The notes beneath the pieces were generated by a model. The model worked only from the letters and a program-made list of their open reading frames with translations, ran no database searches and had not been told where the DNA came from. From Amylostereum areolatum (taxonomy: Eukaryota > Basidiomycota > Agaricomycetes > Russulales > Stereaceae): 64,000 bases of DNA. A program made the position numbers and the translations under genes. The stretch lies in assembly GCA_012932865.1 (NCBI GenBank), contig SAXG01000087.1, forward strand, positions 1 through 64,000. The letters run 5' to 3'. Shown one piece after another: positions 1 to 11,153 of this stretch; the stretch's first letter is position 1; the number at the start of each line of letters is the position of its first letter.

Positions 1-1146
1 AGTTCGATCTGCTCGGAAGGTGAGAGGGGGTAGATTTGCACGGTTTGGGTTCAAAGCCGTCTTTCATGTCGATAGCATGGTCCCATGGCCGTCGGTCAGG
101 AAGTCGCTCGGAGGTTTTCTTGTCGAATACAGGCGCAAAGTCGCGGTACGGCGGGGGGACTAAGTCTTCAAAGGTTTGCGGGCGTGCGTTCTCTTTTGAA
201 TGCTCTGCAAGCTCCTGCGCTTTTGTAAAGCCCGCGCGGATGGGTATTGCATCTGGATTAGGACCATCGGTTTCAGGGAGGATTCCGGCGTGGCGTAGTC
301 CATTGATCTCCCAGTCTCGGAATACCATGGGCCGCTCGTCGTCGTCTTCAGTGAAGAGTCGTGCGGGTAGAGGGGAGCGATGGACCGTGCGGACGCGAAC
401 ACCTTTGACTCTGCGTGCAGGAATAACATAAGTGGGGACTGGGGTCCAGGACACATATGTCGGCTCTGGGAAGGGATCGTCCACGACGAGAGGTGTCCTC
501 GGGGTTTTACCTGCTTCAACCTTACGCTGTGATTGGACCGATGATGGTTTCCGTGGCTTGGTTGCGAGGTTCGTCACAGGAGGTTTGGACAGAGTGCATG
601 AGGGAGGGCAGCGGAGCATGTCAACACGGTCTCGTTGCCAGTCTATGGTGGGATTGTGCTCATCGAGCCAGTCTGTTCCAAGGATCATGTCATGATCGCC
701 GATGTCGGTGATGAAGAACTCAGCTTCTTCCTCATGGTACGCCTTTGAATCTTGCGAGTATATCCGGATCCGCTGGGTCGTTGTGTCGCGTACCCAGCCC
801 ATGATGTTCTCGGTGCCGTCCACATTACGCACGGGGAACGGGTTTTCTAGTTTTCTTGTGGTGAGCTTCTTGCGTTCAACGAAGCTTCGGTTCAGGATAA
901 TTCCTTCTGCGCCGCTATCAAGCAGCGCGTCTGCGTCGATTTCTCTTTTGGTAACTCGTCCGATCAGCTTGACTTTGAGCGTGATCGATGGTGTTTGCCT
1001 GTTCTTGGTGACAGTAGACAGATACAAACACGGGGGATACGATTGCTCACAGGTATGCATGGATGATAATACAGCGAAAACGATTCGACGATGATACCAA
1101 AAGTCCTTTGCCTCCACCAGACGACGCGACTGGGGGGGCGTTTCAA
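1..1146 (-). pseudogene. pol N-terminal part of copy A (protease region), frameshifted
   Basis: Corresponds to the first third of copy B pol. It covers the aspartic protease region (the DSG triad is readable) and runs towards the reverse transcriptase, which is off the window. One T is missing in the run near 33-36 relative to copy B, shifting the frame just before the window edge. As in copy B, the frame opens with TTG (1146-1144) rather than ATG and overlaps the gag stop. Partial because of the window boundary. Confidence 0.75.
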
Positions 1147-2178
1147 AAATCCTGCGATTCCAGGATGTCCTTCAACAGCGCTACTGCCTGCTCCTTGCCT
1201 TCCGCGTCCAGATCCTTCAGCTGGCGAGTGATCGCCGCGATGGTTTTGGATGGGTCGGGAGCTGCTTTCGCAGTGGACGGAGCCGTGTTCGTCGGCAGGG
1301 GAGGGGCCTTGGACCCAGTCTCTACTGCGCCCACCCGTCGCCGCGCTCGAGTCGCGGTTGGGGCAGTCACGAGAGACGTGACCGGCTTGTCGACACATGA
1401 AGCACTTGCCTTCGCCGGCATCATCTTTTGCGCGCTCGTCGTCCGTCAGCTTTGCAGGGCGGGTCGAGGTGTTGGTGAAGGCGCCGACTCGGCGCGACGA
1501 GGAGTCGTTGGTTCGAAACCGTTCGAGGTGAGCGCGACAGCCCCCTTGGACTGACTGCTCTTCCTCTCCGGGTTCTCTTCGAGCCACTGGTGGTTGATTG
1601 CGGGCGGGCGCGCTCCTTCCACTCCGCGAGCTTGGTGGGGAACGGGTACGACCGGGCCACCTGCTTGCCGAGGTCACGCTGAAGTCCCTTCTTGAAAAAG
1701 TGGATTAGCGCCTCGTCGTCGTACGCTGACATGGTTGCCAGCATCTCAAACTCAGTGATAAAGTCAGTGACGTCCCGGGTGGTCATTGCGAGCTCGTTGA
1801 TCTTACGCTGAGCCTCTATCTTCGGGTCGACGGGCACGAAGTCTTTGCCAAACCTCTCGAAGAGCTCTTTGTAGGAGCTATAGTGGAGTGTTGGGGGCGT
1901 GGGGTCGAGGGGTGTCGGCGTCTTCCTTCTCGTCTTCGTCGGCGAAGAGTTCCATGCGGCGATGCGTGGCCCAGGCTTTCGCCGTGTCGTCCTCCATCAG
2001 GCTGAGGAGGAGCATCATCTTGGCGTCATCTGTGGCATAAACATCCTTGTTAACGCGCAGGAACATGCAGAGCTCGAGGGAGAACCGGAGGGTGTCGCGT
2101 CTATTGCCTTTGAATGGCTTTGGCTTGGGGGCCGATCTCCCGCTTGGAGACGGCAGGTTTGGATTCGGCGTCGGACAT
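1143..2178 (-). pseudogene. gag of copy A, broken by several one-base indels
   Basis: Same gene as the intact gag at 26590-27615 but 1,036 instead of 1,026 bases long. I see extra single bases around 1340, 1420-1430, 1515, 1600, 1910 and 2130, so no full-length frame survives; the reading frame appears only as short pieces. The capsid-type region and the CCHC zinc knuckle segment are still recognisable piecewise. Non-functional if the sequence is correct. Confidence 0.8.
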
Positions 2179-3391
2179 CTTGTCGAAGGGGAGGGGGACA
2201 GTGAGGGATTGGGTGAGTTCTTGATCAAGGCGGCGTAGGGTTTCTCGTCGGCGTTCTTCTGCCTTCTTCAACTTCGTCCTCAACTTGTTTTGCGATAAGG
2301 AAGTCGGCGGGGGTGAGGAATTGCTGGTTATGATGCCACGACCAGTGATCTTGGACGGGACTGAACGAAGTGGGCTGCCACTCAACTACTGATCGTCCTG
2401 GGGTTCCGTTCTTGTTCCGTCTATAGGCGTACCACTTCCCAGTTGTGTCGTTGTGGTTGATCCCTTCTGGGACTTCGATTACAGTACGTCGACGGGGTGG
2501 GGGCGAGTTGGTCGGAGGGGGGTTCAGGAAGCGCTGTAGAACGTCCGCAGCGGTGGCAAAAATCCGATTCTTCGACGTAGGGTTGTTCGTCGCGGTCGTC
2601 GAAGTACCAGTCTCGACGTTGCCCGTTTGGTTCGTCGTGTAGCCAACGTACGGATTCCTTAGTCTGCTGCGAGGTGAGGATATAGTATTCTTCGGGACAG
2701 TAGTCTCGAAAGACGCCTGGGGAAGGTTCGGGGTGGGGGGACGAGGGGCTGTGGAGGACGTGATGATGGTCTAGAAGAAGTCCGCCGCGATTGGGGCGAC
2801 GGCCGAGGAGTTTCTTGGTGAGGTAGCCGGCTTTTACTGCCTGGCGGATCTTATGTTCGTGGTGGCGGCGACGAAGGGTCTTACCCTTGATGGTGGGACG
2901 GAGGACTGGTGGCGGGGTGGATTCGGGGGTCCGGCGGTTAAACTGGGAGACGGAGGTGAAACTGGTTTGGAGGATCGGGTTGGGGGCGTCTTGGATGAGG
3001 TATGTGTGGTAGGTGGGGGCGTGGAGGGTGAATTCAAGGCGTTCGAGATCTACGTTGATGCACGTAGTGATCCGGACGTATAGGGCGAGGACGACAGTAC
3101 CGTGATCCTTGTGCCACCTCCACTCGAAGATGCGGAAGTTGAGGCCGTGCGCGGTCCAGGGATCTTTCTTGCAGAGGTTCTGTACGGGGACGAGGCAGTT
3201 GACGGTGACGGCGTCGGACCAAGGGTAGGGGAGTGGTGCGTCGTCGCGGGGGGGGTGATCGGCTTTCCGTTGAACGGGAGGAAAACCGGTGCGTTCGGGA
3301 GGTCCGTGGTGGGAGTTTTTTAACGTCGTAGAGACGGCAGAGGTAGATGGAGATAAGGGTGCGAGGTAGGCGTAGGGGTAGACTGTCCAGG

Positions 3392-3813
3392 TGTCAGAAA
3401 CGCAGTTTATGAGACCGATGAACCGCCTAAGTCGCGACGATGGGAGGAGCGAGAAGAAAATAGATTCGAGAGTGCCGGGGTCTAGGGTAGTGCAACGTAC
3501 GCTACAGTACCGTATGACGAGATGGACAGTCTAGGGAAAAGGGAAGAGAAACACTGTCCTTATATACAAGTGGGAACGATGGTGCGATGCGATGCGATAG
3601 TGGCGCGAGCGGGGGGGGAACAATAGGAAAGGAGTCATGGGGCGGAGGACGAAGGTCCGGAGCAGTGATGTCATAGATAAGGATGCGGAACCCCGCTCGG
3701 AAGTCCGGGCAATGACGTCGTTGAAGCATGTGATGCAAGGGAAAGTCATGTGCCGTGACACGTCGCGTGTACGAGGTCTGCAAACGAAGAGAGAAATGGA
3801 GCGATCCGTGACA
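3392..3813 (-). repeat. 5' LTR of chromovirus copy A
   Basis: A 422-bp LTR with TGTCA...TGACA ends, matching both 420-bp LTRs of copy B with several substitutions and a two-base expansion of a G run. On the minus strand it contains the same TATATAAG box and downstream self-primer motif as copy B. Confidence 0.93.
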
Positions 3814-6800
3814 ACCTCCCTCGACCATGGAAATGTGCTCACCTTATCAGCACAACGTCCGCCTATGATTCAATGACCATTCCCTCCGAAGCTCCGTAAA
3901 TACGAAAGGTCTCGTCGGAGGAACAGCCAGAGTGACCGTGAAGACGACAGCTTGAAGACGCCAATGATGCCGTTGGACAAGAGTGGGAAAAGCAGGCCGG
4001 GTGCGAGAGGGATGAGCGAGGTTGGTTTATGGCTTCGTCAGGACTCAGAACGCAGTGTTATATGACCCAGGCTTGGACTGGTCTGGCTGTGAGACATGGG
4101 GAGAGGTGAGGCGGGGGTATTGTTCGTTGAAAGGAACCCATACTGAGGATAAGATGGCGGGGTACACATGGAGTGAATCGCGGAGCTGGTATGAACCGTA
4201 GGTGCCTTAGTTGAACTTTCGAGTCGTTGAAGGGGACGGACGGCGACGACGAACGAACTCGTTCTGCGCCGATTCTGCGCCGCCGATGGCCATGGCCGGA
4301 TCTGGCTAGTCTGTGCCTAAGTGCGAGGGGCCCGACCGTTGCTCGACCTTCGGTTGTTAACACGTTGCACGTGATCTCACCAGTATCGACACGTGTCGCT
4401 CGCGTTGGACCGTTGGCATCTCTCCGTCTCACAATACTACAACTGGCAGCTTGTCTCTGACGAGAACACCATCCCAACATAAAGTATTCCCTTCTTATTC
4501 TTCTCCCTCTTCCTGCTTTCACAGCTACAAAACCCATGGTGAGTGTTGAACATTGACTCCCGCAGTATATATGTGCGGAACTTGACGAAGCTTGAGGTAT
4601 TTCCCAGGCCGTGAGCTATGGAATACGTCTTCCCATCCTAAACCAGTCCCCTGTGAGGTGTGCATGAGTTGGACAGCCTGACTGGTGTACTGATACTCGA
4701 GGATATCTGTCCTCGGCGAGTCGGCCCCAGTCTCGGAGAGCTGGAAGTCAACCTTTTGACCTCTAAGTACCCTGGCACCAGTCAAATTCTGGCGCCTTCG
4801 ATGCTGAGAACTTACAAGTTCCCTTTCTCGGCAAGTACATGTGCGTTCCTCGCCCCATTAAAAGGTAGTAGGTACATATCTCAGACTGACTTTTCAATCC
4901 TAGTTGAAACGGCATCCACCTCGACTTTGGCCTCAAGATAGACATGTTCAGGTATGTGTGTACGCACGATTTACCTTTACGGGCGTCAAACATATAGTTT
5001 TCCGTGATGCGCTGTACAGAGTTGAGCAAAGGCAATGGCTTGGGAGGTTTGAGCACTCGTTCGGAGTCATCGGACGACGCAGAGGAGTACCGGAATTGGT
5101 CGGAATACGTAGCGTAGCCAATGAGAAGCGTGAGAAAATCTCTATCGCCGCGTCGCGACAACTTGAAGGTCGAGCAACGGTCCGCCCCCCCGCGCATATG
5201 AACAGACTTTAAACAGAACGACTATCTTCTGTTTGAAGGCTGGCTACGAGAGACTAGATCTGGCCGGCTTCGCCGCTTCGGGCATTGTTCCGCATCTTCC
5301 TTTGGAGTGACGGCGCACAGGACGAGGACAAGACAAGACCTTCCGAGCTCCGCTGTCGTCTAATCGTCCTACTCTGGTTCTCCAGCGCAGAATTTTCATG
5401 CGCATATATCCAACAATCCCCTGTTTTTGAATGCCACGACGAAGGATACACGACTCAAGGTTTCAACTTAGTACATGCATTACCCCCTCCCCTCCTCTCG
5501 TCTCAACTGTTCATGGTGGTCTCCGCACTCCAGCAGGGGTGTTTGTTTCAACGACAGGTTTCGATTCAAAGCGCCCTCTGACGCTTGCGGTAAGGACTGT
5601 GGATCCATCGGTCCCCGGCGATCCCTCACGCTTTCATCTCGGTCAACATTGAACACCTGGTCATGAGGGTATTTCCCCCTGCTCGTGACTATCGCTCGCT
5701 CGCCCCACTTTCACAGACTTCTCGAGGCAAGCTCACGCATCCACCAGTCGAGCTCGGATTGCCCATATCCGAACGAACCGCCTTCGGAAATCTCACCTGT
5801 TCCATGTCCAAGCGACCGGAGAGCCGTCACCTACGCCGCTCTGAGCTGAACCTCTGGACCAAACTTACTTTCCAATGGACAGCACATTTGGTTGGAAAGC
5901 AGATAAAGTGAGTGAACGGCCCGAATCTCCAAACCCATCCAGTTTGAATCTAAATTTCAGTTCAAACCACGCCTCACACGACGTCCCCGTTTCCCTTAGA
6001 ACTACCATCCACCTCGCCCACCCCTCGCCCACCCCGACGCGCTTGTCTACGCTCTCTAGAACTACCCCATTCTTCACCTATCACAAACTCCTATGTTACC
6101 CCACCTCTGCTAATACTATGAGTCCATCGTTCATTTCTCATGCTCTCGAGTTTCACAACTTCCGCGTGTCCCCCTTCTCATCGTCGTTCTCGTTGAAGAA
6201 GTTCGCAGCTGACTGAAGAAACGCGCCGCAGTGTCCCGCTCTCGTACGTGCTTGGATGCCAGTTGATGCCTCTGACGCTGACAATTGATCCCCGGCCTCT
6301 CCCCCCTCAAGTCATCCCAATTCTTTTTCCCTCGCCGCACCCGGACTTCCATACACGGTTTACGGAAGCTCTCTCTACGCGAAATTTGCAACTCTACTCA
6401 ATCCCGCCCTTCAACTTCGGCTGCTCCCAGCATCCTCCGCTCCTCTTCCCCTTCACATGCCCCCCTCACCTGTCCGAACATTATCGTTTTACTCCTTTCG
6501 ACCAACACATCTTTTGGATCCATCTAATTGCATACATACCGGAACGTCCGTCCCTCGGATCTCTTTCTATCTCACTCACATCTAGTGACAGTCTCGTACG
6601 CCCATTCGACTTCTCGGCTATGTATGATACTGATCGACATCTTTTTTCTGCCCTATGTTCGCAGTCGGGCCCGCCCTTGTCGATATGGAGCGATGAACGG
6701 AAATCGAAGGCGGTTGGCGCGGTGTGCGTGCGAACGCAGAGCCGCTGATCACGGTCGCTCAGAGTCAGTACCAGTCTTCAAGGCAAGCTAACAGATATCC

Positions 6801-6979
6801 ATTACCATATACCGTCAGAGCCGAGTCCGCGTACTCTGTTATAGACTCTGCGGAAGAGGCTATGCGCAATGCTCGCTGGGTACAAGATTAAAAAAACTTG
6901 AACCGCAGCGGGCCCTTTGCCCACGTGACCTCTCCCGCGCGCCAAGTCGACTCTTCGAGTCGCACTCTGCCAGAAGAAA
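3814..6979. other. stretch with no recognised gene
   Basis: Only short overlapping open frames on both strands; none shows a domain I recognise. Some splice-like and coding-like bits occur around 4530-5200, for example an ATG followed directly by a donor-like gtgagt at 4534, but no coherent exon chain could be assembled. Poly-pyrimidine-rich text around 5900-6550 looks like promoter/UTR-type sequence. Confidence 0.4.
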
Positions 6980-8860
6980 CATGAGTAACCACCAAACTTT
7001 CCCCGTTCTCGCTCACCGCCCTCTTCTCCGCGCAGCCACAGAAAGAAGCTCCTTCGGCCTCCGCGCGCGAACCGCTTCATTCATCGCACCACAGGCGCAG
7101 CCCTCTCTCGCCCTCGGGGGTGACCCTCGTCGGACCATATCTAGTTCTGTTTCACGGCCACAGTTGATGCGCAGTTCAAGTCGATCTGGGGAGCACTCCA
7201 AGAAGCCTACCGCTGCATGAACCATCATGAATTCGCATTTTGTTTTAGTCGAGGCCACACCTCCCGAAGTTGGGCTGAAAACCGTCGTACGTACCTTGAG
7301 TTGCCGAAAACCTGTGCACCGATATTCATGTCAGTGCTGCGCAGGATGTCGGTGCTTATCGATTTATCCTCCAAGCCTTCGAGCTCTCCGCTGCTTTGTT
7401 CTTCTTATTTTTGTGCAGCGCCAGCCCCTGTGCAGATATTGATATGCTTCTATTTTTACATCGCTTCACTGCGGAGGAGGACGTCAAAGAGAAGACGGAC
7501 CGAACTCACCTGTGCTTTCTGCTCACCTGGCCGATGTCGCAGTCCAATCGTTTACGTTCAAGGACGACGATACTGCTCTTTGGTGGAAATCGTGAGATAC
7601 GTCCCCCCCCCCGGCGTCTATCCGCAGTCGGATATCGGAAGACTCGACCTCGGTCTGAGCGGTTTTGTAACGACGGTCCATGTTCCCGGTCCTTTCCCCC
7701 TTTCTTATACCCTTATCTCGGTACCTGCATACGTTGCGGGGTACGTTCTTTGTACATTCTCACCAAATTAGTCCCACTGATTCGGAGAAAGTGAGCCCAT
7801 GACCGTCCCCGACTCAGCACTCATGAGGCTTACATCACGCCGCATGCAACCTCTTCAAGTTCTTACGATGACGCACATGAACGTCCAGAGATATCCGCGC
7901 GCACACACCACCGTTCGCGTGCACACTGCCTGGAGGTCCTCTCAGTTTGATTTTCGGTCTGAGAAACTCCGACCTCTGAACGTGAACCTGGAGGGGCGAC
8001 CCGGTTAATCGGGCTCTGCGCGTCCGGTTGCATCTCTTTGTTGCGACCAGTGCCCGGGTGAGCACTCAACAGACATACTTTGCTGATTTCTGTTTCTCTC
8101 TTGACCTTCTCCTAGCAACTCTTTGTCTCCACGTCCAAGACCACGCTGGGCTCTATCCCGACTGGCCGAGCTGAATGCATCTGTGAGTTATCGTCTCACA
8201 GGCGAGTCCGAGTACCGACAACACATTTGTATTGGGACCAATGTTTCTGACACCTCCAATCGGGACCGTTGGGGGCCAAATCCAGTTCCACAACGGCACG
8301 TGGAACACTGGGAAGAGCTATACATCCGAAGATTCGGCGAAGAAAGAGCCGGTCGAGGAGGGCAACAAACTGTTCAACGACGCCGTACCTATATGATCTT
8401 GACTTCACCCCATGGCAAAAGCCCGATGGATCGTGGAGAGCTCATATCTCACCCGGACAATAATCCTGGCGACTTCATTGGCCCCATGGACCCTACACAG
8501 CGTGCTCCTCCGGCGTCCGCTGCGTCGCTCGACATTCGTTGCTTTGTGTGTCATTTTCTTTGCTCCGCCGTGTACTGCCAGTGAGTACACTCGGACGGCG
8601 ACGAGTATTCTTTTTCGCGTTTTTGCTGCACTGCCGTTTCAAACAAGGCCCAAAGGTCAGTGAGTTATCCTTCTAGCTCGCGGAGACCTTGGTCGGCTCT
8701 TTATCTTTATAGGTATTCCGCGCGATGGAAGTCCCTCGCTCCGTCCACACCGATCGTCGGACCTCCCGATCTGCAATCTAGTCCGCTCAGGACGGCAAGA
8801 TATCATTGCGCCCGAACCGGGACCCACCTTCCAGCAAACCGCGTGGAGTCCTTTCCCTAT
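6980..8860 (+). other. coding-like fragments of an unrecognised gene
   Basis: Several plus-strand segments read like protein-coding exons with plausible splice sites. One ends at a gtacgt donor near 7290 (frame containing NSHFVLVEATPPEVGLKTV). One around 7500-7590 contains AHLADVAVQSFTFKDDDTAL. One around 8218-8400 contains LGPMFLTPPIGTVGGQIQF and FHNGTWNTGKSY. The frames do not join into one continuous gene by eye and the product is not recognised. It may be a multi-exon gene that I could not resolve, or the remains of one. Confidence 0.3.
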
Positions 8861-8867
8861 ATAAAGT

Positions 8868-8875
8868 CTGGGTGC
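8868..8875 (+). promoter_or_regulatory. TATA box of the tyrosinase gene
   Basis: TATATAAA lies 119 bases upstream of the tyrosinase ATG, in the expected position for a fungal core promoter. Confidence 0.6.
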
Positions 8876-8993
8876 GCTGAACGACGAGTCCATCAGGTGG
8901 CTTTCTCCCTTCCATCCAGCAACCTTGCTTCTACTTCCTGTCCGCTGACCTAAGTATCTTGCTCTCGTCCCTCGCCTCCCCGCCTCGCCCAGG

Positions 8994-10540
8994 ATGTTCT
9001 TCCTCGGCGTTCTTTCGTCTTTACTCGCACTAGGGCTATACGCGTCTTCTGCGCAAGCAGAGTGCACAAATCCCTCGGTGCGCAGAGAGTGGCGCACGTT
9101 CAACTCAGACGAGAAGGCCGCCTGGATTTCGGCCGTGAAGGTGCGCCCATTTCATCGTGGTTCTTGTCCGTTCGCCTCGCCTGACGCGCGTTGCGATCCA
9201 GTGCCTTAACGTACTCCCCCATGACGAGAACCTGTCGCCCACAGTCGCGCAGTCCATCTCTGACATCCCCAGCGTTAACACGTCCGGATCGTACTACGAT
9301 GGTACGCAATGGATGCTCGTCGATAATGGCACATAATTAACGCACCCTTCCCCGCAGATTTCGTGTATATGCACATGGACTTGAACACAAGGGTATGCAC
9401 ATCTCTCCACACACCTAATTCCACGACTAACTCACACATTTGTTCAGATTCACTACACCGGCTTGTTCTTACCGTTCCACCGGTGGTACATCTCAGTCTA
9501 CGAATCCGCACTCAAAAACAAGTGTGGCTACGCCGGTGTCTCGCCCTACTGGAACTGGTCTACGGGTATGCTTCTCCCTCCCTTCAATCCGCACGTCTCC
9601 TCTAAGTGCCTCCCCCACAGACGCCACTGCCTTCTTTGAATCGCCCTTCTGGTCAGATTCTAACTCTTCGAGTGGCATCGGCGGCTGGGGCGACCCGAAC
9701 AAGGACTTCGCCGTCCCGGACGGCGCATTTTCCGACTTCCATCTCTCGTACCCCTCCCCGCATACACTCCGCCGCAACTTCACGATGCAGCCATACATCG
9801 GGCTCGACCCGACGCTCTTCACGGATCCGACCCAGGTTGTGAACACCTCGTTTACCGGGTCCGAGGTGTCGTACATGCTCAACAATTTCGAGGGCGATTT
9901 CAAGGGTTTCCAAAAATACTTTGAAGCGTTTGAGGTGAGCCTCTCCGCGCCTTGGACGTGGAGGTACGGTGACTGACAAGCATTTGTCCGCGTAGGGCGC
10001 CCACGGCGGTGTCCATGTGAGTATGGGAGGGTGAGCATCATCTGTTGTCGTGAAGTAGCCCCGAACTGATCAAAGACTTCCCCACAGCGACCTTGGCGGT
10101 GTCTGCCCTTCAAACGCGCCCTCCGGCTGCACTTCCGGCGCCACCTTTTCTGCAAACGGTACGCGTTCACCTCGATTCGGGATCTACGGCCTCTGCTCAC
10201 ACGCTCCCGTCTTCCAGAACCGCTCTTCTGGATGCATCACGCCATGGTCGACAAAGTCTGGTACGACTGGCAGCACAAGAGCGAGAAAAACTTCTGGGCG
10301 TTCGAGGGCGGCTCGGTACAGTCAAACGCGAACGCCTCGATTTACAGTCAGTATCCGAACGGCGCGCCGCCCGCGCTCGATGTACGTGCTTCTCTCTCTC
10401 TGTTCTGGTATGCCCCCCCTGACCAACCGCGTGTAATCTAGTTCAACTCCACCATGCCTACCGATGGTCTGTTCGACCAGGCGACCGTCTACGACGTCTT
10501 CAACACCACGTCCGGTATCCTGTGCTATGTATACGAGTAA
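8994..10540 (+). CDS. secreted tyrosinase-family copper oxidase
   Basis: Nine exons give about 360 residues: 8994-9140, 9202-9301, 9358-9392, 9448-9565, 9621-9934, 9996-10030, 10088-10158, 10218-10381 and 10442-10540, joined by GT...AG introns. The family binds two coppers and oxidises phenols to quinones. Residues 1-22 are a signal peptide ending ASSAQA. CuA ligands are readable as H88, H96 and H105 (IHYTGLFLPFHRW). CuB ligands are H241 and H245 (AHGGVH) and H280/H281 (FWMHH). It is short and ends at CYVYE, where the catalytic core of longer tyrosinases normally ends, so there is no long C-terminal shielding domain. It is therefore probably an extracellular short tyrosinase acting on phenols. 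The substrate cannot be read from the sequence. Its neighbour to the right is a convergent Zn2Cys6 regulator gene; a regulatory link is speculation. Confidence 0.92.
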
Positions 10541-11153
10541 ACCCGTGGCGGCGTCTTTCCTTTTCCTTCCGCGTCCACCTTCCTCCTTCGCATGTAGAAT
10601 TTCACATTCCATCTTCTGACACCTATATCCCGGCTATTGTAGGCTTGTTTTCACGGACCTTCTCGCATTGTCACACCGTTTCATGATCTTTTGTCACAAC
10701 ATCACCGGTCGCCTTTCGTGTTTGTACCCTCTGGGCTCTTTTGGACACCTATAGTTCTATGTACCATAGCGTTCTGTACTGTTGTTAGCATAGATTTCAA
10801 CCATTTACATTGCAGTGCAAAATACAGGCGAGCTCAACCGCCAATTCCGAGGCCGAGTTTCCCATGTATGATGTCAGCCACCCGCCCCCACTCCCACATG
10901 CATATTATTCGCGATCACAACACGTCAATTAGATGCAAGGAATGTCTAATGCTACATACAAACACGAAGGATAAGACAACATATAGATACGTATGTACAG
11001 AAAGCAAAGCAAACCAACGAAAGCGAAGCCTGCGAATAACGGAACGATAAAGTACCGCCGCTCCCACCAGCCCGATACTTCTCCCAATCATAATCATCCC
11101 ATCCAACGCAGGTGATCTATCAAAGACCTCGACACCCTCCCTACATCGCCTCC
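10541..11153. other. convergent intergenic region
   Basis: Lies between the 3' ends of the tyrosinase (+) and transcription factor (-) genes. AT-richer, 3'-UTR-like; no gene seen. A short near-repeat of ctacatcgcctcc sits next to the regulator stop codon. Confidence 0.5.

Larger units (their letters stand above)
1..3813 (-). mobile_element. Ty3/gypsy chromovirus, copy A, cut by the window edge
   Basis: This stretch is nearly identical to 25449-29243 of the complete chromovirus further right. It holds, reading leftwards, the 5' LTR (3392-3813), leader, gag region and the start of pol. The rest lies beyond position 1, so true completeness cannot be judged. Compared with copy B it carries many single-base insertions and deletions, mostly in short homopolymers, which break gag. 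Five bases after the LTR (acctc, 3814-3818) are the expected target duplication, but the partner is outside the window. It is either a decaying copy or one with consensus errors; the bias towards one-base insertions fits either. Confidence 0.95.

Noticed and set aside
3531..3842. Minus-strand ORFs spanning the copy A LTR
   Set aside because: They are LTR sequence; the same frames recur in each LTR.
5200..5250. A 16-17 base match to the 3' end of the SDR gene near 51543
   Set aside because: Too short and isolated to support a duplicated gene; treated as coincidence.
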